Shown: positions 26,240 to 35,019 of the stretch, in pieces
How positions within the stretch are numbered: the first letter of the stretch is position 1
Layout of the letters: the number at the start of each line of letters is the position of its first letter
Assembly: GCF_000159095.1 (NCBI RefSeq)
Contig: NZ_GG666297.1
Location: 24,355 to 88,354 of the forward strand
Origin: Anaerococcus tetradius ATCC 35098
GTDB taxonomy: Bacteria > Bacillota > Clostridia > Tissierellales > Peptoniphilaceae
Direction: 5' to 3'
DNA length: 64,000 nt
Notes under the pieces: model-generated
Told to the model about the DNA's origin: nothing
Database searches by the model: none
What the model saw: only the letters and a program-made list of their open reading frames with translations
Program-made: the position numbers and the translations under genes

Positions 26240-26279
26240 AAAATAGGGGCGGCATACATGAGTGCGCTCCTATTTTTTT
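26239..26279 (+). terminator. Terminator after ferritin and the small ORF
   Basis: AAAAATAGG pairs with CCTATTTTT around a loop containing GGCG and GCGC, followed by a T-run. Confidence 0.8.
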
Positions 26280-26556
26280 GATGATAATTTGTTAAGGAGC
26301 TTCCTAGTCATGGTTTTGGAAGGAAGATAGAAATTATAGGGAAAGAATATGTAGGCTCTTTTACCCTATGGACAGATTTTTTAGACTCTTATATTTGTAT
26401 ATAAGCAAGCTACGATGGCAAGTCTTTTTTTGGATGATAAGCTAAGTCCCTGCTATTTAGGAAAAAATCAAAGCTTCATCCAAGAATTTAAAATCATAAT
26501 AAGGAACCTTGAGATTTAAAAAAATTAAGTTAAGATAATAAAGTTTACTTGCGGAA
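26280..26556. other. Gene-free interval with weak hairpins
   Basis: No coding frame is convincing. CTTCC/GGAAG hairpin at about 26299-26322; TTATAT/ATATAA hairpin inside GACT...AGTC followed by seven T at about 26388-26432, which looks like a second terminator and may mark the end of a short RNA. No promoter is clear enough to name one. Confidence 0.3.
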
Positions 26557-26606
26557 ATATTAAGAATATGTATAATAGAATTAAGAATATATAAAAGGAG
26601 TTACTT

Positions 26607-26873
26607 ATGATGACAATAGCAGCACTAATACTATTTCTAGTCTTCGGCGGAGGAATGATAAAGTTTATATTTAAGTTAGGCTTTGGGATAATAGGCATAG
26701 TCCTTTCTGTAATATTTTTGCCAGTAATAATTATCCTAGCTGTCATCGCCTTGCCTTTAGCAATTATTGGAGGCTTAGTCGGTCTTGTCCTAAAACTCTT
26801 GCCTGTTATATTAATTGGAGGCTTGGGATATTTTGGATACAACTATTACAAAGAAAATTACCAAACTTGGTAA
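26607..26873 (+). CDS. Small glycine-rich hydrophobic membrane protein
   Basis: The 88-residue product is almost wholly apolar, with about three helices (residues 4-20, 24-52, 56-78) rich in Ile, Leu, Gly and Val, and a short aromatic/charged tail (NYYKENYQTW). Function is unknown. ATG 26607 (or the adjacent ATG) follows AAAGGAG. A promoter TTGCGG-16-TATAAT lies just before it (-10 near 26571). It forms a one-gene unit. Confidence 0.75.
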   Translation: MMTIAALILFLVFGGGMIKFIFKLGFGIIGIVLSVIFLPVIIILAVIALPLAIIGGLVGLVLKLLPVILIGGLGYFGYNYYKENYQTW

Positions 26874-26912
26874 AAAGGCTTAGCTTTGTCTAAGTCTTTT
26901 TTAGTTAAGAAA

Positions 26913-26945
26913 AAAGAGCGAGAATCGAGTGATTCTCAGCTCTTT
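26913..26945. terminator. Bidirectional terminator before the second HAD gene
   Basis: AAAGAGC and AGAATC pair with GATTCT and GCTCTTT around GAGT. It reads out as a T-rich tail leftward for the HAD-glutaredoxin operon. Confidence 0.85.
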
Positions 26946-27747
26946 ACTTATTTAAAATAAATTTTTCGATTGCTTCGCCAACTGCGCCTTCTTCGTTAGT
27001 CGCTTGGGCAACGTAGCTAGCAGATTCCTTGACTTGGAGGTGGGCGTTAGCTACAGCTACTGACCTGCCTGCTTCTTCTAGCATAGCTACGTCGTTGTAA
27101 TTATCTCCAATAGTAAGAACATCATCAAGGCTTATAGCATAATACTCACATACTTTCTTTAAGGCATTAGCCTTATTTACTCCTTTGGCGTTAATTTCCA
27201 TAAACATATCTGATGAATAGGCAACTTCAACATCGTAGTTGGTAAGATAGGCTATGTCTATTTCAAGACCTTGCAGATAGTTCATATCCTTGTTTTTTAG
27301 GATTGCCTTTAGGATGAGCTTATCTTTGAGAAAGTCAATATTATTATCACCAAGAGGAGTAATTTGAGTTTCTGCATAGGAGTCGCTATCAAGGTTAAGT
27401 CCGTACTTGTTATCAATGGTATAGATATAGCAAGTTTGATTATTGGCATAGGCATAGTCGAGAATGGTCTTTGCATAATCGTATTTAAGGCCTTGGGAAT
27501 AAACAATCTCACCTGTCTTTATATTCATAATTACTGCTCCATTACAACAAATAATGAAACGATTATCCCTCACTAGACCAGCCTTCTTAGGTATATCAAA
27601 CAGTTCATAAGTTCCACGACCTGTTGCAAGCATAACTATTACGCCCATATCTTGGGCCTTTTTTATGGCATCCACATTTCTTTGTGGAACATTTTTGTCG
27701 TGATCAACAAGAGTTTCATCAATATCTGATGCTACTAATTTAATCAT
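26944..27747 (-). CDS. HAD-superfamily Cof-type phosphatase (second copy)
   Basis: This 267-residue relative of the HAD protein at 20.5 kb is clearly diverged from it. It has VASDIDETLVDHD (nucleophile Asp), LATGRG, a C2 cap, NKANALKKVCE (motif III Lys) and TIGDNYNDVAMLE. It probably dephosphorylates a small phosphorylated metabolite. It lies 7 bases after a glutaredoxin-like gene on the same strand. Confidence 0.9.
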   Translation of the reverse strand: MIKLVASDIDETLVDHDKNVPQRNVDAIKKAQDMGVIVMLATGRGTYELFDIPKKAGLVRDNRFIICCNGAVIMNIKTGEIVYSQGLKYDYAKTILDYAYANNQTCYIYTIDNKYGLNLDSDSYAETQITPLGDNNIDFLKDKLILKAILKNKDMNYLQGLEIDIAYLTNYDVEVAYSSDMFMEINAKGVNKANALKKVCEYYAISLDDVLTIGDNYNDVAMLEEAGRSVAVANAHLQVKESASYVAQATNEEGAVGEAIEKFILNK

Positions 27748-27754
27748 AGCTCAC

Positions 27755-27988
27755 CTATTTATTTTCCTTCAGAAACTTGATTATATCTTCTGATTCGTAG
27801 AGATAAACTCCATCGTGGTAGAGGCATGGTACTTGTCTTTTGCCTCCTTTATCAATCAATTCAAGCATGGCATCTCTATTTTCATTTATATCAACAATTT
27901 CTAATACTATATTTTCTTCTTTCATAAAATTTTCTACTTTTTTGCAATAAGGGCATACAGTTCCTACAAATAATTTATAGTCTTTCAT
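27755..27988 (-). CDS. Glutaredoxin-like thioredoxin-fold protein
   Basis: The start is ATG 27988 (MKDYKLFVGT), placed by GAGGTG six bases before it; a GTG three codons upstream overlaps that ribosome site. The 77-residue protein has the CPYC redox motif near residue 11, the cis-Pro block QVPCLYHDG and the C-terminal YESEDIIKFLKE. It probably acts as a small thiol-disulfide oxidoreductase in the cytoplasm. It is the first gene of a two-gene unit. Confidence 0.88.
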   Translation of the reverse strand: MKDYKLFVGTVCPYCKKVENFMKEENIVLEIVDINENRDAMLELIDKGGKRQVPCLYHDGVYLYESEDIIKFLKENK

Positions 27989-28101
27989 AAATTTCACCTC
28001 TTTTTTTAAAAACTTTCATAAAATCTTCAATATGGTATATTATACTTATTATAAGATAATTTTAAAGCTTGTAATTTTTAAGCTTAAACAAAGGTGGTTA
28101 C

Positions 28102-28881
28102 ATGAAAAATAAAATTTTATCTTTTATAAGATTTATTCTTGTAGTGGTTATCTTAGTGTGTTTAGTTATACTAGGAAGAAGGGGCTATGATTATTGGACA
28201 AACATTAAAAACAATAAGCATATAGCAGGTCTTATAGAAGAAAGTGAAAAGCAAGCAGGAGATGACAAAGATAAGGATGCTAATCTAGATCCAGAAGCTA
28301 AGTTTAAGAAACTTGAAAAACAAAATCTTTATCTACTAAAGAAGTTCAAGGAAGAAAATAAGGATGTTGTAGCAGTTATAGAAATTCCGGGAACAGCTAT
28401 CAAATATCCAGTCCTTCATGCAGATGACAATCAATTTTACCTAAGAAAGGGTCTTAATAAGCAATACGACATAGCAGGATCTATCTTTATGGATACAAAC
28501 AATTCGCCAGACCTAAGTGATGATAACACTGTAATTTATGGTCACCATTTGGAGCTAGAGTCAATGTTTACTCCTCTTGATCAGTACAGAAAGCAAGAAT
28601 TCGCCGAAAAACATAGGACTTTGTATGTTACAACCGAAGAAGGCCTAAGAGAGTATCAAATATTTTCTGCCTATGGTATCCCTTCTGATTATGATTATAG
28701 GACCTTGGAATTTATGTATGATGCAGACAAAGTCCCATATTTTAAGAAATTGAAAGATAACTCAGAAGTAAAACTTGAAACTAGGGATTTCACAGAAGAT
28801 GACTCAATCATAACCCTATCAACTTGCCAATACGACTACTACGATCAAAGGTTAGCAGTGCATGCAGTTAGGATAAGATAG
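28102..28881 (+). CDS. srtB: Class B sortase
   Basis: The 259-residue membrane-anchored transpeptidase has an N-terminal hydrophobic anchor (residues 8-27) and a charged linker. Its catalytic core has VIYGHHLE with His148, TLSTC with Cys242, and the following Arg (HAVRIR). The region between is longer than in class A enzymes, as expected for class B. Such enzymes attach proteins with variant sorting signals, or in Tissierellia and Clostridia also polymerise pilins. No substrate gene is adjacent. The two giant surface proteins in this window are possible but unproven clients. Confidence 0.9.
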   Translation: MKNKILSFIRFILVVVILVCLVILGRRGYDYWTNIKNNKHIAGLIEESEKQAGDDKDKDANLDPEAKFKKLEKQNLYLLKKFKEENKDVVAVIEIPGTAIKYPVLHADDNQFYLRKGLNKQYDIAGSIFMDTNNSPDLSDDNTVIYGHHLELESMFTPLDQYRKQEFAEKHRTLYVTTEEGLREYQIFSAYGIPSDYDYRTLEFMYDADKVPYFKKLKDNSEVKLETRDFTEDDSIITLSTCQYDYYDQRLAVHAVRIR

Positions 28882-29789
28882 TGGATAGATACCAAGAAGA
28901 AAATAGAAGAGAAATAAAGATTACAGAAGACGAAAGAGGGCTTATCCTTAGGGAAAGCTCCTTTGACCCAACCCACATTTTCGAATGTGGTCAATGCTTT
29001 AACTTCCACATAGAAGATGACGGATCCTACACAGCAGTCTTTATGGGAAAAATCATTAATGTCTTAAAGCTAGAAGATGGCCTAAGTCTTATTAGAAATG
29101 TAAGTCTTTGTGACTTTTATGATATCTTTTATGATTACTTTGACCTAGGGACTGACTATGAAAAAATCAAGGAGAAAGTCGCCATTGATCCAATAATGCA
29201 AAAGGCTACAGCCTATGGTAGGGGAATAAGGATTCTCAACCAAGAGCTTTTTGAAACAACCATATCCTTCATAATTTCTGCCAACAATCAAATTCCAAGA
29301 ATAAAAAAGGCGGTTAGGATTCTTTCTGAAAGATATGGAAAATATATTGGCGACTACAATAATAGGAGCTACTATTCTTTTCCAAGGCCAGAAGATCTTA
29401 TGAATGTCGATCCAGACGAACTAAGAGAATATGCTAGGGTTGGCTTTAGGGATAAGAGAATAGTTCAAGCAAGCAAGATGATTTATGAAGGTCATTTGGA
29501 TTTTTCTAATGATAAAAACTTAGCCAGTGATAAACTTCAAAAGAAATTAATAGACCTACCAGGCATAGGTCCTAAAGTTGCCGATTGTATCATGCTTTTT
29601 GCCTATCATAAGAGGGAAACCTTCCCGGTGGATGTGTGGATAAAAAGAGTTATGGAAACCCTATTCATAAAAAAAGAAGTTCCAAAAAAACTAGTCGATG
29701 ATTATGCAAGAAAATACTTCGGAGACTTGGCAGGCTATGCTCAACAATACCTCTTTTATTATGGAAGAGAAGAAAAAATTGGAAAATAA
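28881..29789 (+). CDS. ogg: 8-oxoguanine DNA glycosylase/AP lyase (Ogg family)
   Basis: This 302-residue protein has an OGG N-terminal domain (ECGQCFNFH) and the HhH-GPD core. The catalytic Lys is in the hairpin LPGIGPKVADC near residue 232 and the catalytic Asp in FPVDVW near 249. It removes 8-oxoguanine opposite C and nicks the backbone. The start is GTG at 28881, sharing one base with the srtB stop, an unusual functional pairing. A long hairpin follows. Confidence 0.93.
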   Translation: MDRYQEENRREIKITEDERGLILRESSFDPTHIFECGQCFNFHIEDDGSYTAVFMGKIINVLKLEDGLSLIRNVSLCDFYDIFYDYFDLGTDYEKIKEKVAIDPIMQKATAYGRGIRILNQELFETTISFIISANNQIPRIKKAVRILSERYGKYIGDYNNRSYYSFPRPEDLMNVDPDELREYARVGFRDKRIVQASKMIYEGHLDFSNDKNLASDKLQKKLIDLPGIGPKVADCIMLFAYHKRETFPVDVWIKRVMETLFIKKEVPKKLVDDYARKYFGDLAGYAQQYLFYYGREEKIGK

Positions 29790-29792
29790 TAA

Positions 29793-29828
29793 GCTCCTCC
29801 TAGGGCTTGGGTCTTAGGAGGAATTTCT
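29793..29828 (+). terminator. Probable srtB-ogg terminator
   Basis: TCCTCCTA pairs with TAGGAGGA around GGGCTTGGGTCT. The tail (ATTTCTAAATTT) is only moderately T-rich. Confidence 0.5.
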
Positions 29829-29847
29829 AAATTTAAGAAAAATATGG

Positions 29848-29901
29848 TTGACAAATCATGCAATATGTGATATTTTATTAGTACAAATGTAAGCGGTTGC
29901 A
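29848..29901 (+). promoter_or_regulatory. Promoter and LacI/GalR-type operator
   Basis: TTGACA (29848-29853), a 17-base spacer and TATTTT (29871-29876), then TGTAAGCGGTTGCA at 29888-29901. The latter fits the LacI-family consensus TGNAANCGNTTNCA. The operator lies just downstream of the expected start, suggesting repression of the operon and of the regulator gene itself. Confidence 0.8.
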
Positions 29902-30010
29902 AGAAAAACTTACAGATATATTTTTAGAAAAAGATGGAAATTACTTAGAAGAAAATTTTTTCTATAAGATATAGGAAAGGGTTTTATTAACTGGCCGTTA
30001 AGGAGGATTT

Positions 30011-31009
30011 ATGGATATATATGATATCGCCAAGGCTTCTGGTTATTCAACGGCTACGGTTTCTCGTGTTATAAATAAACAAAATAATGTCAGCAAGAAG
30101 GCTAAGGATAGGATTGAAAAAGTAATCAAGGAAAATGGCTACACGCCAAATAGGATTGCAAGATCTCTTGCCAAGAAATCCAGCCAGCTAATTGGGATTA
30201 TGGTTCCGGATATAAGGAAATTTTTCGAGTCTCAGTCAGCTTATGAGTTAGAAAAAATACTTGAAGCATCTGGATTTTCTACAATCTTGTGTGTTACAAC
30301 CGATGATATTAGAAAGAAGAAATCCTATTTGGACCTACTTATAGAAAATCAAGTAGAGGCTATTATTGGAGTAGGTTCAACCTATGAGCAAGATGAGTTC
30401 TACAAGAGCCTAGTAGAAGTTAGTAAAGATATTCCTATGGCAATGTTAAATGTAAGCCCTACCATAAATAGTGATAGGATTGTAAATGTATATATAGATG
30501 AGATTAATGCTATGGATCAGGCTGTGAGTCTTTTTAAGAAAAAAGGCTACAAGAAGCCCCTTTATGTTTCTTTAGACAGGGGCTTTCAGACTAGATCCTA
30601 CATTGCGAAGAAGGCTGGTTTTATTGAAGCCTTATACAAATATTATGACGAGGTAAACTTTGTTGAGTATAAGATAAAAAGTGTAGAAGTTTGTGATATC
30701 AATCCTCTTATAGATTTTATTGAAGAGAACGATTTTGATTCTATACAATTTGAGCTTGATAGCCTAGCTGTTGTTTTCTACAAGCATTATGTAAATGCAG
30801 GAAACAAGGTTCCAGAAGATTTGGCTATTATAGGTTTTGATAATATTGACGCTACTGAATATACCAATCAAAGGATAAGTACGATTGATCAGAGGATTAG
30901 AAGGCAGGTGGAACTTGCTTTGGACAATCTTTTTAAACTTATGAAGGGAGAGGAAAGTGAAAATGACTTGATGATAAAAGCAGAACTTGTTGAAAAAGAG
31001 ACTATATGA
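30011..31009 (+). CDS. LacI-family transcriptional regulator
   Basis: The 332-residue protein starts with the LacI helix-turn-helix (MDIYDIAKASGYSTATVSRVIN) and the hinge helix (YTPNRIARSLAKKSS), followed by a periplasmic-binding-like effector domain. It probably binds the operator 100 bases upstream. The genes behind it encode a TRAP transporter and a ketodeoxygluconate-type kinase, so a sugar acid such as 2-keto-3-deoxygluconate is a plausible effector, in the manner of KdgR. The ligand is inferred. Confidence 0.92.
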   Translation: MDIYDIAKASGYSTATVSRVINKQNNVSKKAKDRIEKVIKENGYTPNRIARSLAKKSSQLIGIMVPDIRKFFESQSAYELEKILEASGFSTILCVTTDDIRKKKSYLDLLIENQVEAIIGVGSTYEQDEFYKSLVEVSKDIPMAMLNVSPTINSDRIVNVYIDEINAMDQAVSLFKKKGYKKPLYVSLDRGFQTRSYIAKKAGFIEALYKYYDEVNFVEYKIKSVEVCDINPLIDFIEENDFDSIQFELDSLAVVFYKHYVNAGNKVPEDLAIIGFDNIDATEYTNQRISTIDQRIRRQVELALDNLFKLMKGEESENDLMIKAELVEKETI

Positions 31010-31025
31010 TATGAAAGGAGAGATT

Positions 31026-32051
31026 ATGAAAATTAGATTTAAGACAATAGTGATGGCTGTTATTGTTGCTCTTATCTTAACATCTTGTGGATCTGGCAAA
31101 AAAGATCAAGACAAGATTATAATAAGAGTCGGCCACAACCAATCTCAAAACCATCCAACCCATTTGGGCCTTTTGGCTTTTGAGAAATATGTAGAAAGTA
31201 AACTTGGAGATAAGTATGACGTGCAAGTCTATCCATCAGAGCTTTTGGGTTCACAAATAGACATGGTTCAACTTACTCAAACCGGAGCAATCAATATATG
31301 TGTTGCATCCAATGCTATTCTTGAGAGTTTCAATGATGTATGGGAAATATTCAACTTACCATACTTATTCGCATCAAGTGAAGCCTACCATCATGTTATG
31401 GACGATCCCGAAATCGTTCGTCCTATCTTTGAATCAACTAGAGAAGGAGGCTTCGAGGGAGTAGCCTGGCTTGATGCTGGATCTAGGTCTTTTTATACAA
31501 AGAATAAACCAATCAATTCACCAGCTGACCTAAAGGGATTAAAGATTAGAGTCCAACAATCACCTACCAATGTTAGAATGATGGACTTGTTAGGTTCTTC
31601 TGCTTCTCCTATGGGCTTTGGTGAGGTTTATACAGCCCTTCAATCAGGCATAATTGATGGAGCCGAAAATAACGAGATGGCTTTAACTGATAATGGCCAT
31701 GGTGAAGTTTGTAAGTATTATTCTTATGATATGCACCAAATGGTTCCAGATATTGTTATAGCTAACTACCAATGGCTAGAAAGTTTACCAAAAGAAGACA
31801 GAAAGGTCTTCGATGAGGGCTTTAAGATTTTAAATCAAGTCCAAAGAAAAGAATGGAATACAGCAGTAGAAAATGCGAAAAAGAAGGCTAGTGAACAGTT
31901 AGGAGTAGAGTTTATCTATCCAGACCAAAAGCCATTCGTAGATGCTGTAGCTCCACTAACTAAGGAAGCCTTGGAGAAAAATAAAAAACTAGCTCCTTAC
32001 TATGATGCTATCCAAAAATATAACAAAGAATTCCCAGCTAAGGAGGGCTGA
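31026..32051 (+). CDS. dctP: TRAP transporter substrate-binding lipoprotein (DctP family)
   Basis: The start is ATG 31026, behind GGAGAG; an upstream in-frame codon lies inside the regulator gene. The 341-residue protein has a lipoprotein signal (VALILTSCGSG, Cys lipidated) and the DctP fold, with LKGLKIRVQQSPTN and GGARSFYT-like segments (DAGSRSFYTKNKP) holding the Arg that binds the ligand carboxylate. It captures an organic acid outside the membrane and passes it to DctQM. Confidence 0.93.
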   Translation: MKIRFKTIVMAVIVALILTSCGSGKKDQDKIIIRVGHNQSQNHPTHLGLLAFEKYVESKLGDKYDVQVYPSELLGSQIDMVQLTQTGAINICVASNAILESFNDVWEIFNLPYLFASSEAYHHVMDDPEIVRPIFESTREGGFEGVAWLDAGSRSFYTKNKPINSPADLKGLKIRVQQSPTNVRMMDLLGSSASPMGFGEVYTALQSGIIDGAENNEMALTDNGHGEVCKYYSYDMHQMVPDIVIANYQWLESLPKEDRKVFDEGFKILNQVQRKEWNTAVENAKKKASEQLGVEFIYPDQKPFVDAVAPLTKEALEKNKKLAPYYDAIQKYNKEFPAKEG

Positions 32052-32052
32052 T

Positions 32053-32604
32053 ATGAGAAAAGTTTTAGATAATATATTAAAGTTTTTGACAGGTATTAGC
32101 CTTTTAGTTATGTTTATCCTAGTAGTTTGGCAAGTATTCACCAGATATATCCTAAACACCCCATCTACTTGGTCAGAAGAGCTAGTTGCCTATCTTTTCG
32201 CTTGGTCTACTCTTTTTGGAGCAAGCCTTGTAGTTAGCGAAAAGGGACATATGAACATACCTGTTATAGCAGAAAGAAGTAATCCAAAGATTCAAAAAGT
32301 CCTTGCGATTTTCTCAGAGCTAATGATACTTATCTTCTCCCTAGCAGTTCTTACTGTAGGAGGAATAATTATCACCAAGCTTGCCCTAAATCAAACCACA
32401 TCTTCACTAAAGATTGCTGTAGGTTATTTCTATATCCCTCTACCAATTACAGGACTTATCAACATAATCTACACCCTATTAAATATATCTGATATCCTAA
32501 AAGGCAAAGTAACTTTTGTTAAGGCCAAATCAACAGAAGAGATTGCTTCAAACATGGCAAATGATACAGAAGAAGTAGCAAAATATGAAGGAGGAAATCT
32601 ATGA
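32053..32604 (+). CDS. dctQ: TRAP transporter small permease subunit (DctQ family)
   Basis: The start is ATG 32053, one base after the dctP stop with AGGAGG in place. The 183-residue protein has four membrane helices and the DctQ signature (RYILNTPSTWSEELVAYLFAW). It partners the large permease. The C-terminal tail is charged and cytoplasmic. Confidence 0.92.
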   Translation: MRKVLDNILKFLTGISLLVMFILVVWQVFTRYILNTPSTWSEELVAYLFAWSTLFGASLVVSEKGHMNIPVIAERSNPKIQKVLAIFSELMILIFSLAVLTVGGIIITKLALNQTTSSLKIAVGYFYIPLPITGLINIIYTLLNISDILKGKVTFVKAKSTEEIASNMANDTEEVAKYEGGNL

Positions 32605-33902
32605 GTGCAAATGCCCTAGCCATAATATTAATATCTTTAGTTATACTCTTGGCTACAGGAGTGCCAATAGCCTTCTCCATCGGTATAGCATCAATCATTA
32701 CAATCATAACAACAGTACCAGCAAATGTAGCAACCCTAACAGCAGCCCAAAGAAGCTTTGTCGGCATGAGCTCCTTTACCCTAACTGCCATACCTTTCTT
32801 TATCCTGGCGGGTAATCTCATGAATGAGGGCGGTATAGCAAAAAGACTAGTCGACTTTGTAATGGCAATCCTAGGCAAGCTTCCAGGAGCTTTACTCGTA
32901 ACAAATGTAGGAGCTAACGCTCTTTTCGGTGCTATATCAGGATCAGCTTCAGCAGCGGCAGCAGCAGTAGGATCTATGGTTAAAGCAGGAGAAGAAAAAC
33001 AAGGCTATGACAAGGCAGTATCTGCATCTACTAACGGTGCATCTGCTCCAGCAGGTCTATTAATACCACCATCAAATGCCCTAATCACTTATTCTCTAGT
33101 GTCAGGCGGAACCTCAGTAGCAGCCCTATTTTTGGGAGGCTACATACCTGGACTTATCTGGTCAATAGCGTGCATTATAGTTGCAATAGCAATAGCAAAG
33201 AAAAAAGGCTACAAGGCAAACGAAGGAAAGTTTTCCTTTGCAGTTCTAGGAAAAGCGACCCTAAGAGCTCTTCCATCCCTAGGTTTAATAGTAGTAGTAA
33301 TAGGAGGAATCGTTGCAGGAATCTTCACAGCGACAGAAGGATCTGCCATATCAGTTCTTTACTCCCTAATCCTTGGCTTTATCTACAAAAACTTAAACCC
33401 ACAAAAGGTATGGACTATAGTTGTAGAATCAGCTAAGATGAGTGCCATAGTAGTTTTCCTAATTGGTCTATCAAACATCCTTTCTTGGGTAATGGCCTTT
33501 ACTGGAATCCCACAAATGGTAGGAGAAGCTCTCCTAAAGGTATCTGATAATAAATATGTGATTTTCCTAATTATGAATATAATCCTTCTAATATCAGGAA
33601 CCTTCATGGATGTAACACCAGCTATCCTAATCTTTACTCCACTATTTTTGCCAATAGCTACACAATTTGGTATGCATCCAGTTCAATTCGGTCTAATGAT
33701 AGTTTATAACCTATGTATAGGAAACATTACACCACCAGTTGGTAACACCCTATTCGTAGCCATCAAGGTAGGAGATACTAGCCTATCTAAGGTTATGCCA
33801 TATATGTTAAAGTTCTATCTTGCAATACTTATAGGACTCTTACTAGTAACCTATTTACCAATGACATCTCTAATCCTTCCAATAAAGGCTGGATTAATAT
33901 AA
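32601..33902 (+). CDS. dctM: TRAP transporter large permease subunit (DctM family)
   Basis: The 433-residue protein has about 12 membrane segments and the DctM blocks GVPIAFSIGIAS, FFILAGNLMNEGGIAKRL, GAISGSASAAAAAVGS and PPSNALITYS. It forms the sodium-coupled translocation path for the acid captured by DctP. It overlaps dctQ by four bases (ATGA). Confidence 0.95.
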   Translation: MSANALAIILISLVILLATGVPIAFSIGIASIITIITTVPANVATLTAAQRSFVGMSSFTLTAIPFFILAGNLMNEGGIAKRLVDFVMAILGKLPGALLVTNVGANALFGAISGSASAAAAAVGSMVKAGEEKQGYDKAVSASTNGASAPAGLLIPPSNALITYSLVSGGTSVAALFLGGYIPGLIWSIACIIVAIAIAKKKGYKANEGKFSFAVLGKATLRALPSLGLIVVVIGGIVAGIFTATEGSAISVLYSLILGFIYKNLNPQKVWTIVVESAKMSAIVVFLIGLSNILSWVMAFTGIPQMVGEALLKVSDNKYVIFLIMNIILLISGTFMDVTPAILIFTPLFLPIATQFGMHPVQFGLMIVYNLCIGNITPPVGNTLFVAIKVGDTSLSKVMPYMLKFYLAILIGLLLVTYLPMTSLILPIKAGLI

Positions 33903-33938
33903 GAAAAATGAGTTTGGGGAAATTTTAAAGGAGAGAAT

Positions 33939-34934
33939 ATGAATCGTAAAATTGTAACTTTGGGAGAGCTTACTTTGAGACTTTCACCATTTGATTTTGA
34001 GAGATTTGTCCAAACTGACAAATTTGAAGTAATATTTGGTGGGGCTGAGGCTAATGTAGCCATAGCCCTCGCCAATCTTGGCGATGATGTTAGATACCTA
34101 ACAAAACTTGTAGAAAACGAAATGGGTCAAGCCGCCCTAAACAATATAAGTAGGTTTGGTATAGATACCGATTACATAGTTAGGGGAGGAGAAAGGCTTG
34201 GGATTTATTATGCAGAAAAAGGAGTCGGCCTTAGATCGCCAAAGGTAATATACGATAGGAAAAATTCCTCCATGGCAAAGGCAAAAATAGAAGAATTTGA
34301 CTGGGATGGAGTTTTTAAGGATGTAGGTCTATATTTTACAACTGGCATAACAGCAGCCATATCAAAAGAAGGTAGGGACCTTGTCCAATATTCCATAAAA
34401 GAGGCAAAAAAAAGAGGTCTAGTGGTTGTCTTTGACCTAAATTATAGGGCGAGTCTTTGGTCTCTAGATGAGGCTTGCGAATTTTATGATAAAGTTCTAC
34501 CAATGGTTGACATCCTAATAGGAGTTTTGCCTACAAGACATGAATGTTTTAAGGGGGACTTCAACCATGAATGTCTAAGCCAAATGCTTAAAGAAATTCA
34601 CGACAAATATCATATTAAATACACAATATCATCAATCAGAAACTCTTTTTCAGCATCTATAAATTCACTTTCAGCTGGCATGTACAATGGCAGGGAATAC
34701 CTAAAAAGTCAGACCTATAAGTTTGATATTGTAGATAGGATAGGGGGAGGAGATGCCTTTGCAGCAGGGCTAATCCATGCCTATGTCAATGGCTACGACA
34801 TCCATGATGCCCTAGACTTTGCCATAGCCCTATCAGCGCTAAAACATTCCATAATCGGTGACTACGCTCTCTTTACAGAAAAACAGGTAGGAAGGCTAGT
34901 AAGTGGTGATAAACATATGCTATCCTTCTCATGA
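33939..34934 (+). CDS. kdgK: PfkB-family sugar kinase, probable 2-keto-3-deoxygluconate kinase
   Basis: The 331-residue ribokinase-fold enzyme has the substrate block FGGAEANVAIALANLG, VFDLNYRASLW and the anion-hole/catalytic DRIGGGDAFAAGLIHAY near residue 268. Among PfkB kinases, KDG kinase is the closest in pattern, and it commonly sits with TRAP transporters and LacI-type regulators in sugar-acid operons. It would make KDPG; no KDPG aldolase gene is in the window. An AAAGGAGAG site and a 36-base gap place it in the TRAP operon. Confidence 0.82.
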   Translation: MNRKIVTLGELTLRLSPFDFERFVQTDKFEVIFGGAEANVAIALANLGDDVRYLTKLVENEMGQAALNNISRFGIDTDYIVRGGERLGIYYAEKGVGLRSPKVIYDRKNSSMAKAKIEEFDWDGVFKDVGLYFTTGITAAISKEGRDLVQYSIKEAKKRGLVVVFDLNYRASLWSLDEACEFYDKVLPMVDILIGVLPTRHECFKGDFNHECLSQMLKEIHDKYHIKYTISSIRNSFSASINSLSAGMYNGREYLKSQTYKFDIVDRIGGGDAFAAGLIHAYVNGYDIHDALDFAIALSALKHSIIGDYALFTEKQVGRLVSGDKHMLSFS

Positions 34935-34993
34935 TGTTGATAAATTAAAAGAGTTTAAAATCTTAAAAGATAAAATTTATTAAAAATTTCCAC

Positions 34994-35019
34994 AAAAAAA
35001 GCCCGACTAGGGCTTTTTT
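34994..35019. terminator. Terminator shared by TRAP/kinase operon and the convergent gene
   Basis: GCCC-GACTA-GGGC flanked by A7 and T6. It touches the stop codon of the leftward gene. Confidence 0.85.
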
